Shown: positions 25,858 through 36,377 of the stretch, piece after piece
Numbering within the stretch: the first letter of the stretch is position 1
Layout: every line of letters starts with the position of its first letter
NCBI GenBank assembly: GCA_040954595.2
Contig: CM082588.2
Coordinates: forward strand, 4,340,001-4,404,000
Length of the DNA: 64,000 nt
Source: Balanoglossus misakiensis
Lineage: Eukaryota > Hemichordata
Direction: 5' to 3'
Notes under the pieces: model-generated
Seen by the model: only the letters and a program-made list of their open reading frames with translations
Told to the model about the DNA's origin: nothing
Database searches by the model: none
Translations under genes and position numbers: made by a program

Positions 25858-28800
25858 CTATATCACTTTGTATTCATGCACAAAATGAATAGGTGGTGCA
25901 CAGAATTCAAACAGAGCACCGAACTCACTTTTTGTGATACTTTTCAGTGTGACTGCCACTTCTTCCTTGACGACACCTTTGGTCCAACTCGACATAGCCA
26001 TCAACAGGTCGGCGCCACCATGTTTGATTAACATCTGTTTGAGTCGACCATCACTCGTAACCATAGATCTCAAAGTCACTAACCCTACAATGGAAAACAA
26101 TGTGTACACAACTGTTTAACACACCTTTATGGCTTCATCAGACTTTTCCAGTTGCAAACTTCTGTTCAGGTACGTATAAAGGGAGAGGTTTCTACCACTA
26201 GCAGCACTCCTTAAAATAATCTTCAACTTACCCAGTACTACAAGTTTTTCATCCCCATCGTTGAGTCGAAGGAATTCTATGAGTTTTGGTATGCAACCTA
26301 GAGCTGATAGTTTCATATGGACTGTGCTCTGGAAAGGTGATGGTCAAAAACAAAAATTCATTAAGAACAATGATATGGACCCACTAAAGAAAATAAGTTC
26401 ATTGCAGATCATGATTGTCAACTTGCAGTGAACATAATACATCATGTAATGGGGTGTACTATACACTCAAACTTCTCTGCTACTCTATTAGGTATGTTTC
26501 AATCCATAACCATGCAATGACCACAGGAAACCTACCTCTCCGAACAACGCAGCATCGTGCAAGATCATCAAGCTCTCCTTCTTCAAATCTGAGAAATGAC
26601 TGGACAAGCCCTCAATGATAGATTTACCACAGATGTCCAACATGGCTAGACAGCATTGCCAGGACAACGGGTGATTGAATTCAACAGCTGGTTTCCATGA
26701 CAATGGCTGGAAATGATCAGGTGTCTTTCCTTTGGTAAATGAAAAAAAAAATCACAAAGTTTTAGAGTTACTAACCATACAGTTGTCCACTGTAGACACA
26801 ATTAAGAACATTGAAAGTATCTTGACGGCTTCTAAAAATTTCTTCATATGGCTGGATATATTTTTCTCTCTCATTTCTTTGTTGAACTCCTCGTACCTTT
26901 GGTTTTCATGGGTGCTGACATTGGCCGGGTACGTTTCTTCGGTCCTAGAGCATCTTTGATGACACTGGCTGTTTGATCTGACATCTGATTCAATGCTCTC
27001 TGTAAGGCTTGGTCTCTCTCTGCTATTGACTTGGCAGACACAGGCCTATATAAAAATAAAATAGGGTCAACAGATCTCATGTTGGAGAGAGTTATATTGT
27101 GTGTAGTTCTGGTTTCTTTTGTAGCTGAAAGTATGGCCTATTATTGAGAATTTGTATGAAACACTATTTGAAACGTTGATGTGTGTGACGTGAGAGTATA
27201 GGAAAGCCTGTACCTTTTATTGAATGGGTTGATGGATTTCATTCCGTAATCACTGCCTTGTAGAGGTTGAATAATATGATGCATGATTTCCAGAACTGTA
27301 GCCTGCAATCAAAGAAGCAGCGGATAATTTAAACTAAGGATCGTCTGACATTCAATGTATTTGCAAGGTTTTTATATGAACCAACATCATTTAAAGAAAG
27401 GCTGTCAACTTTCAGAAAAGCACTATATGGACATCAGTACTTCACAAACCTTAATATTAATAACATCACTGTATATCCACGGCCCAACACTCTCCACTAT
27501 TCCTTCTTTGACCAAAATCAACTTCAGCTGCTTTCTAAATTCCAACACTTCTCTGTCCCAGTTTTCAGTCGCTGACATTACTTTCTCCTCGCTCTTCCGT
27601 TCCATGTCACCGCTTCCCTCCGATCTCCCGGCTCTGTACAACCTCCTCTTCCCGGATGACGGTCTCTTCCTGCTCGCTGCTTTTCCATGACTGATTTGTC
27701 CGAATGAGCTGCTTGATTGTTTTGTAAGATTCGATGATGACATTGGTACATCCGTGAATTCACCACTGTGAACTGGATCGCACCATCTCACCTTCTTCGT
27801 GTCAGAATCATTGTCCCCACCCGGGATGATCGAACTCTCTTCATCAACATCCTCAGGCACCTTCGTCTCAGCGTCCCTCAACCTCTCCAAGATTTTCTCC
27901 TCGATGTCTCCATGCACCAGCTCAGAGCACGACTTCACCAAGACTCCTATCAGCTCCAATAATCGGTGGATGAACTTCAGCTCCACAGACTCGAAGATGA
28001 ACACAGAGTTCTGCACTGTCTTTTTGTCCTGTTTCTCCCAGGCGTTTAACAAAGCTTGTAAATGTAACACATCGATGTTCGTTTCCGAGCGAGGGGCAGG
28101 CTGGTTGCTGCCCGTCAGTGTTCTGGTGTATGCAAACAACAGATCGATGATGCAAAGACCACCTTTGCTGACTACAATGTTCAGAGTGACTGGATTGACC
28201 TTTTGGCTATTGAGCTTTGACCTGAAAGAGAAGTAAAGTCACTTTCATCATTGCAGGGATTCACACAAGCAACACTATTTTCAGGGAGTTCTGTACTATC
28301 ACCGTTAAACAACATCACAGTATTCGTATAAAATGACTGTATAAAAACTCACCCTGTGTTGGCATCTCCACCCCCATTGATGTATGACTTCAACCTCGGT
28401 TTGTTCAGTGGCAAGGTGACTATACTGTCCAGGCAACCCACTACAAGTGACAGTGTGCGGTGTTTGTCATGGCACGGTCTGAACCCGACAGACTGAACTT
28501 TGCCAGTGGATCCATTGATGTCTATCTTGGCTGCAAAGTTCAAAAAGGGTAAAAATTAATTTTCCGGGCATTTTTCCAGGTTTCAAATTCCACGATTTTC
28601 CAGGATCATACGATCCGTGCTATCACCAGCTTACCTTCCCTGTGAAACACTTTGACCAGAATACCAACAAGAGCTGTTATTCCCTTTTCGACTTTTTCAC
28701 TGATTTCCTTCTTTCCTATGCCGAGTTTCAACATAGTGTCTGTATCCAGCATTGTTCTGTCCACGTCCTCAGACTCTTTTCCCCGTCTCTGCTGCATCTT

Positions 28801-31800
28801 GTGTATCTGCAGCATAAAATCTCTCAGCTGTGGTACTTTCTTGATTGCTAGTAAGTTTCTGACACTTCTGCAGGCTAATTCTCTTACCTCCCTGCAATGA
28901 GAGACGAGATATTTTACATACTTAACTTATATAATTAACCAATATACACCAGGATCTTAACACCAAATAATTTAAGCCACTAAGTGCAATATCATCCAGT
29001 CTTACCTGCAGTTAGACTCTGCTAGAGCAAAGATAATGAAAGGAACCATGTGGTCTTCTAACAAAACAGACTGCCCATACTCGCATTCTGAGAGATTGGC
29101 GAAGAATCTCATCCCTTGTATCTGAGCACCACTGTCACGGAAAAGAAATAATGCACTGTATGTAGATGATATGTTTAACATTTAGGCACAGAGGCACAAT
29201 TCATTAACAGAAGCGGGAACTGCAAAATGACTGATAAATTGTAAGACACAGAACACAATGCGATAGACTCTTACCACGTTCCCTGTGTTAGTATGGCTAT
29301 AATGATTGGCAGTGCATCCCAGTCTAACACATTGGCGATCATGTGATCATTGTGCGAGGCCAGGTTGGCAAGAAGTCCACAGATTATCTCCTGTACAACA
29401 AATTAAAATACACCAGAACATTACAGTACAATGTTTTAATCGATTGATGAATATCTGTGTGATAATGTTGCTGCCAGGAAATGTCAAATTTCACTTCCTT
29501 GATGAAATTTATAGAGGCAGTGGTAATTTATCATACACCAAACTTCCAAAGTCCATGATGATGTGACCATTAGTCTGGGATCAACAAAGTAAAACTATCA
29601 ACAAGATTAAAGCTGCGAGCAGCATTGTCGGGCCCAAGCGCTGATCTTGAATTATATATGCACAGTATGAATTAGAAGAAACAGAATTTTCTATCGGATG
29701 TATTATCTCATGACATAACAAGGATGTGGGTATTTTTGCTGCTGAAATAGGGTGAAGTAGGTCAAAGGTCACCTGAGGTCACCCAACATTTGGGCAATTT
29801 TTTTTTACCCATACTGGTCCATGTCCAACAAAAACCAAAACTCTAGCTCTATTGGTTCACCTGTAATTAGGTATGTGCATATTTAATGAGGTCAGCAGGT
29901 GTCACAGGTGACCCAAAAAATTGGCTTTACATTTTGGTCCCATCCTACCAAATGCAATGGCTGTATCTGCTCTGGATGCTGAGATATGAGAAAGTAGGTC
30001 AAAGGTCACCAGAGGTCACCCAACATTTGGGCAAAAAAATTTGATCCCATACTGGTCCATGTCCAACAAAAACAAAACCTCTAGCTCTATTGGTTCGCCT
30101 GTAATTAGCTATGTACATAATTAATGAGGTCAGCTGAGGTCAAAGGGGTCATGAAAAGTAGCAAAATATTTTGATCACACACTAATTCACATTCATCAAA
30201 AACCAAACGTCTAGCCCTATAGGTTAGCCTGGAATTAGATATGCAGAAATAATAACGCGTGATAAGTAGGTCAAAGGTCATGTGAAAAATCACAAAAAAA
30301 TTGTAACATATTTTAGTCACATGACGATTGATATCCATAAAAACAATTTGTATGCTATCAAATTTTAGACTAGAAAAAGGAATTTCAAATTTTCACTGCT
30401 TTTTACAAAATCCAATATGGCCGCCATAATCTTCGACCAATCACAATGCTCTTTGCAAACTTGATAGACATCAGTGTAGTGACCATACTCCCCGAATCTT
30501 GCAACTCAGTCATCGCCCGTTCTGGAGAAGAAGATTTTTGGAGTTTAACTATGGTTTTTCGTAAATCCAATATGGCCGCCATAATCTTCGACCAATCACA
30601 ATGATCTTCGCAAACTTGATAGACATCAGTTAGGTGACCACATACCCCAAACCTCGTGTCTCGGTTATCACCGGTTCTGGAGAAGAAGATTTTTGAAATT
30701 TTGACCAGATTTCAGAAAAACAACTGTAGCAAAAAAACTGCAACATTGACAGCAAAATATCCAATTACAAAAATGATGGGCAGAAGGTACACTACCTGCA
30801 CACCAAATCTGAAGTCGATCTGACTTGTAGTTTCTGAGATCTGAGATTTGCATTTTTTCAGAAAATCCAATATGGCCGCCAGGTCACGTGACTAATTACG
30901 TATTCACAAGTCACTGCACATCTACTCATTGACCTTGACCACTGTAGCAAGTTTGAGCAGTGTACCTGCAGTAGTTTCTGAGATTTAGTTGGCCGAAGAA
31001 TTGACACAAGAAAAAAGAAAGAAAGAAAGAAAAACCCCAACGAAACCAATAGGGCCCAAGCGCAAGCAAGCGCTTGGGCCCTAAATATAACATGTCTCAG
31101 TGGAGACTACACTTTTGAAATACACTTACCCTGGCTTTGTCACTATGAAGAGCAAAGTCCATGATGTGCTCCATACACTGGTCTAGGATCAGCACAGCAA
31201 TCTTCTTATTGGCTGCCAGGGCCCTGAACACAGACAGAGCAGCCACCCGGACTTGTTCTGTGTTGTTGTGAGAGAGTACGTTGAGCAGCGTTGACAGACC
31301 ATGAACTACCATGAACTCCAACCAGGTATCACTGTGATCTTGGGGAATCAGCAACTGTCAAATTCAACACAACACCACATCATTAGAACTTAGCTACTCA
31401 GAAACAAGAAACAGGTCAACTTCAAGAAAGAAATCCATGAACATTTTTCACATTTACCTTTTCAACTGCTAGTAAGACTTGTTCACTCAGTACTGTCATA
31501 TCAGGCCTCTCCAACAACATCATAAGGTGATACACTAAGTTTTTGTTGATCATTTTCTCAACGTTACGAGAGTTGCAGGCGAGCTGTCTCATTATAATGA
31601 TTGTGGCTTCTTTAACAGTTACACCACCTCTTCCAAACAGTTCCATTAACTGCAATAAAAGAAAACGCAAGAGTGTGTTGTCACAGAGAGACCTAAGGCT
31701 GCATTCACAAACACCTCTGGAGGGGGGGGCAGGAGAATTCAAATTTTTTTACCGTTAATTTTCACATCCCCCCCGTATACAACCCGAAATATTTTCAAAT

Positions 31801-33316
31801 CCCCCCCTTCTGAGCTGCTAAAATTTTGAAATCCCCCCCCCCATTTTCTTTCACACAGCATAACACATCACCTATCTATCTTGTAAAAAAGAAAAACAGC
31901 GCTCCTATGAAAAGAATTTGAAACTGATGTTTTCCCTAGCTCATCAGTGGGTATTAACACTGAACATTGTTTATATTTTGCAAGTATTTGTATTCTGTGT
32001 TGGCAGACATTGTAAACCGAGAAGTGAAGGGGGTGGGATTGGGAGGGGGTGTCCCCCTCCCATGTAAGAAAATTTTATAAAATACAGAGCTCAAAGCGGC
32101 ATTTTAATGAACCCGGCAAATGCAAATTAACTCAACTACCGGTATGTTTGGGAGGACAAATTTAACCGTCGCCGCTCAAAGTTATCATGGGGTGGGGGCA
32201 AGTCCCCTGACCTGGGACACTGGATAAACCAGTCAATGATTGAAAGGTGCTGATGAATGAAGGGGGTGGGTGTGGGAGGGGGTGTCCCCTCCCACATTAG
32301 AAAATTTTGTATTCTGAAGGGTCCAAAAGTGCATTTTTGTGGACTTAAAATAAATATTTCGTCCTCAAAGTTTTCAAGTCCCCCCCTTTCAGTCCCTAAA
32401 TTATTTCAAATCCCCCCCCTTACATACCCTCAATTTTTTCAAATCCCCCCCCTCAATTCTCCTGCCCCCCCCTCCAGAGGTGTTTGTGAATGCAGCCTAA
32501 GAGTTGTTCTAGATTGCAGTATGCCAACCCGTGATAGACAATACAGGGTGTGTCAGAACTAATTATAAAACTTGACTATGGTATTCACAGAATACTATGG
32601 TAACAGGACTTCTTGACTAGATTGGCAATCACAAAATAAACCACGACAAAAAGCAGTACCTGTATGAGTTGAGCATCTGTAATGACTTCATCCTGGTCAT
32701 AACTCTCAGCCAGATTTCTCAATGCATTGCTGGTGTTAGCCTTCACACTTTTGTGACTATAAGCGACAAGCGTTCTCAACAACTCCGCAAACCCAAATTC
32801 AGATTCTTCACTGTCATCACTGTCACTCTCTGATATGTCTTCAAGTTCAAGTTTGGCTTGTCTGGACAAATTGGACAGGTCCCCACAGGAACATTTGATA
32901 TTCATCATTCGGTTTGGCTTCCTCAGATTTTCTCGTTCTTGCGGCGTCAGCGAGAACGATTGAAGACGCGAGAATAACGATGCAATGTCTTCATTATCAG
33001 GATCTCTGATAAGACAAAACGTTCAACATTAAAGGTGCACACTCAATGATAGTCTGGTAGTGCACTGGTTTTTGGGGAGGCCATCCCGTGAAAATCATCC
33101 CTAACACCATGGTAACTGATCATGGCTAAATTTGCACATATGAGTGTCTATTTCAAAGTTGACAAATCAAACTCACGTTTTCACATCTGTATATCCTGCA
33201 CTTGGCCGATACAGAGGCTGCCCAAACCTCTTAGGTTTCACCGCAACAGGCTTCCCGCCAACCACTGACAATGATGGTTGACGACCAGTTATCAATTTCA
33301 CATCACTTGTTGCCAT
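25858..33316 (-). CDS. Armadillo/HEAT-like repeat protein, 14 exons, about 1035 aa
   Basis: The function is not recognised. The exons (minus) are 33177-33316, 32660-33005, 31458-31649, 31130-31354, 29275-29390, 29006-29131, 28635-28891, 28353-28530, 27450-28221, 27213-27302 (one end uncertain by a base), 26897-27045, 26536-26729, 26232-26328 and 25858-26084. All have GT-AG junctions and a continuous frame. The start chosen is MATSDV, with context ACCATGG; no earlier in-frame ATG is seen in the exon. The protein has an acidic serine-rich stretch (about residues 104-118, SESDSDDSEESE). Leucine-rich helical repeats typical of ARM/HEAT folds follow (about 120-480), for example VRVAALSVFRALAANKKIAV. 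Then come a beta-rich segment (about 470-550), a basic disordered region (about 680-720) and further ARM-like helices (about 870-1020). It has no signal peptide or membrane segment. Two mobile elements occupy introns 2 and 4. A scaffold role would be typical of such folds, but this is only inference. Confidence 0.82.
29605..31085. mobile_element. Composite interspersed repeat in intron 4 of the ARM gene
   Basis: The unit begins near GCTGCGAGCAGC and GGGCCCAAGCGC (about 29610-29641). It ends with the palindrome GGGCCCAAGCGC...GCGCTTGGGCCC (about 31050-31081), so the outer words are inverted. Inside are partial tandem copies. AGGTCAAAGGTCACC with CTAGCTCTATTGGTT repeats at about 240-base spacing. 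CCAATATGGCCGCC occurs at about 30413, 30569 and 30867, and TTCTGGAGAAGAAGATTTTT twice, about 150 bases apart. There is no transposase frame. It looks like a non-autonomous DNA element; the family is unknown to me. Confidence 0.6.
31694..32500. mobile_element. 800-bp MITE with about 48-bp terminal inverted repeats
   Basis: The left end reads GGCTGCATTCACAAACACCT from 31698. The right end (to 32497) is its reverse complement, continuing inward through the C- and G-runs and GGCAGGAGAATT for about 48 bases. TAA flanks both sides (31694-31696 and 32498-32500). It could instead be read as a 5-base CTAAG duplication. A TAA target site fits the PIF/Harbinger superfamily. The interior has repeated oligo-C/oligo-G blocks and two related GGGGTGTCCCCTCCCA segments, with no coding frame. 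It lies in intron 2 of the ARM-repeat gene. Confidence 0.75.
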
Positions 33317-34162
33317 GGTTTCAAAAACGCCAGCGGAAATTGATATTGGTTCCGTTGAGGAAATGCGAAGCTTCGCACCTAGCCAGATTCGCACAGCATC
33401 CACTATTACATGATTCCGTTCATACGTCAATAATCTGGAAGAAATCGTTTGTAAACAGGTTTATAAATTGCACATGAACGGAAGACCGTGTAAACATTTG
33501 ATGTCAATTTCATGACTTGTAAACAAGCAGTGATTAACCGATAAACGTGGATATAAAAACTTGCAGCTTGTCTTCAGCTGTAGTACTTCATCACCAAAAG
33601 GCATGAACACATAAATTGGACAGGGAACGTAATTAACACCTTGAAGTTTCTTTCTCTGCTGTCCGGACATGACCTCAGCTAATGAATTTGACAGGTGTTA
33701 ATATGAATGTTTACATTCCGTCTATGGACTGTTAAAACACCAAGGAAACGTACACTCATCGACACAACATTTCGCCCAGCGGCGATCGGGGTCAAGTTGA
33801 GCGCTTTACCGGTTCACTTCTCGACAACAGATTTCAGGAAAGCCGTACCTGAGAAAAACATGTCGATCAAGTCACATCTTCCGGTTTGCATCCAGCCGCC
33901 ATAACATAACAATTTTGATTACAGATTACTGTGCCAAACCGAGGCTTCATTTAACCTCGGCCCAAGCGAATAAATATCTAAACGTTAAGGTCCCTAATTT
34001 TGTAGAATAATAGCTAAAAAATGTCTGTACTACAACATATGATCGATTATATTACCAAGTTTATAGTTTTATGATTTGTGAAGATCTGACAAGTTGAAAT
34101 ACTGTCCTTAACACACTTAATATATTCTCCGCTGCAGTGAGGATATCTGGGAAACCTTAAAG

Positions 34163-35656
34163 ATGGCGGACGCTGATGCAGATTCTAAGACTCTTGTACG
34201 ACAAGGTTGTTAATTTTGTTAAACCATCAAATGTCCTTTACGCCAAACATGCCCAAATGTTGCTTAAGTGATTGTTCTTTCCCATGAAATACTTACACGG
34301 GAGCCACACCCACAGTCTCTGGGAGAGATCCTTGTTGCAGCCGCAGTATGTTCGGTGCCGTCACCTCCACCATCATTCAGAACAATGTTCTGTATGAGCT
34401 TCTGACTTTCGCCTTGGGAATATTTTTGTATCTGATCTTCTCCAGTTATTTCAACCCCTCCAGCAGATGCCGATACCAAAACGGGCGACAAAGATTTCCC
34501 TTTGAGGGAGAAACGGAAATCCCCGGTGATCTCGGAGGAGCCACCGGGCAACAAGAGACTGAAGCCGGGCCAGGGAGATTCACATACGACCAAGCCGGTA
34601 TCGACGCACAGTGGGATAACGATGAAGATTGGGGCACCAAAACTCGGAGCAGAAAACGCAATTTCAGAAAACGAGACAAAGCCACCAGCAAAGGCACCGA
34701 TCTCAATCAAACTGGGAATGCAGGTACTTTAATATTCATCTTGTAATATATAGCGCCTGTGCTGATATCGTACATGTATGGTGGCAAGGGTGTGAAATCA
34801 AACACAATATGGTACAAAACAATTGGTAGCGTTATTTGTCCTTTCATCCCTTTGTAACAGATATAATTGATTTGTGGTTTGTGCTGGGATGAGATAGAGG
34901 ATACAAATTCACTTGTGTGTTTGATGCCAGGATGTATATTGTACAAAGGTCACACATGGGTCATGAAAGTGAAGTGGCCTATTTCAGTCTGCCTATTTAT
35001 ATTGCTCAGCTTGAAACAAGTATTTTGTTTATGGAACTTTCTTTTAGAAACCTAAAGAACAGAATGTACATCTGGTACAGAAGAAAGGACGAGTGGCAAA
35101 TGTGTTTGGTGATGATGACAGTGACGTAAGTAAAATAGTCAACTAGTAGCATGCTCAGTAAACATGGGACCAGAAGTGACTTGACTTGAGAGTGGTGGTG
35201 AGAGACTGTGACAATATAATTAGATGCATGGATAATTTTGAAGCAGAGGAAGAACAGCTGAGGTTATGTCTATTTCAATGCTATTTTGGACCAAGCCATG
35301 GTGGTGAAAGTGTTAAGTATGTTTTTTTTTTTTTTATTCAGGACGAACCAGAAGAGATGCCACCAGAAGCAAAGATGAGAATGAGAAATATTGGCAGGTA
35401 TGGCTGGAGTAAAAGATTTGCTCTGTTACTAGTGTTGGTACCTTAGTTTCGTATACTACCATAAACCGCTTGTCTGGTCCTGCACTAGAAGATCTTTGAA
35501 TCAGTTTAATCACATTCTTTTTCCTCCATCTCTTTCAGGAATACACCCACGTCAGCTGGTCCGAATTCATTTGGCAAGACTCGGCAAGGATTTTCAAACG
35601 CGAGGGGATTGTTAGAAAAAAAATTAAAAACACCACACCTCGGCGGCAGCAAATAA
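34163..35656 (+). CDS. PCNP: PCNP, PEST-containing nuclear protein, 5 exons, about 184 aa
   Basis: PCNP is a small nuclear protein with PEST signals, known in vertebrates as a ubiquitination target of the ligase NIRF/UHRF2. Exons are 34163-34205 (donor GTTGTT, weaker), 34464-34723, 35048-35125, 35342-35397 and 35539-35656. Exons 3-5 give the family hallmark: an FGDDDSD acidic run, then EPEEMPPEAKMRM, then NIGR joined to NTPTSAGPNSF. Exon 2 carries a KRKSPVISEEPPGNKR basic segment and APISIKLG, also family features. The start is MADADAD in context AAAGATGG. The exon 2 acceptor is CAGCAG, so 34464 and 34467 are both possible, changing one residue. The C-terminus (TPHLGGSK) differs from the vertebrate end. 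Total length is close to human PCNP (178 aa). The gene is divergent from the ARM-repeat gene and convergent with the next gene. Exon 1 is the least certain part. Confidence 0.9.
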
Positions 35657-36159
35657 TTACCGTCGTCAGTATTCTCACCTATATGGACGTACACACTGGA
35701 ATTGAAAATATTGACTCTACCGTATGGCATTTTGAATAATTCTTTTAAGAGTTATCAAAATCCATCATGAAAAAAACGAGGTGTCACTTAATTTATTGTG
35801 GACATCAAGTGCGATGAGGAACTAAGCAGACATGAAAATTGCATCAGCATTTTCTTAACCATTGTTTTTTTCAAGTGGTTGAAAACAAAATGATAGTTGA
35901 CTTCTACTACCAGTCAATGTCTGTGAGTCAAGCGTTTTCCAGTTTCATGAAAATGCCGGCAAAACAGATCCTTTACCCAGTCATATGGGAAAATCATGCT
36001 GCCATGTTGCTTTTAGTGCAAGTACATCATGAAGTACAGTTTCTTCTGAGTTTGTAAATATTCAATTTTAACAATCAGGATTTAAGACTGTCTTCTCTTG
36101 GTGTATCAAGATTTCAATACTATGTCATTTATTGAGTTAGATAAAGTATAGTATATGCC

Positions 36160-36165
36160 AATAAA
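36160..36165 (+). terminator. Poly(A) signal AATAAA of PCNP
   Basis: AATAAA lies about 505 bases after the PCNP stop codon, and a second copy lies at 36181-36186. The sequence 35657-36160 would be the 3'UTR. Confidence 0.55.
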
Positions 36166-36323
36166 AGTTATTAGTGTTTCAATAAATGGAATAACTTTAT
36201 GAAAGATGCATGTTTTGTATGAAAGACCACATATACTGACATACACGACTTTCATTTCAGTCACAACTTATGTTAAGAAAGAAAGAACAATAGTCTTGAA
36301 ATAATCATTAAAATATTTAGTTA

Positions 36324-36329
36324 TTTATT
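36324..36329 (-). terminator. Poly(A) signal AATAAA of the 36-39 kb gene
   Basis: The minus strand reads AATAAA about 50 bases after the TAA at 36378. The PCNP signals on the other strand are less than 170 bases away, so the two convergent 3' ends nearly meet. Confidence 0.55.
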
Positions 36330-36377
36330 GAAATTACAATAATTGTGAAATGAAGTTCAAAAGAATTAGAGAGTGGG

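Noticed and set aside
34264-34710. 148-codon minus-strand frame opposite PCNP exon 2
   Set aside because: It overlaps the recognisable PCNP exon antisense and has no splice or family support.
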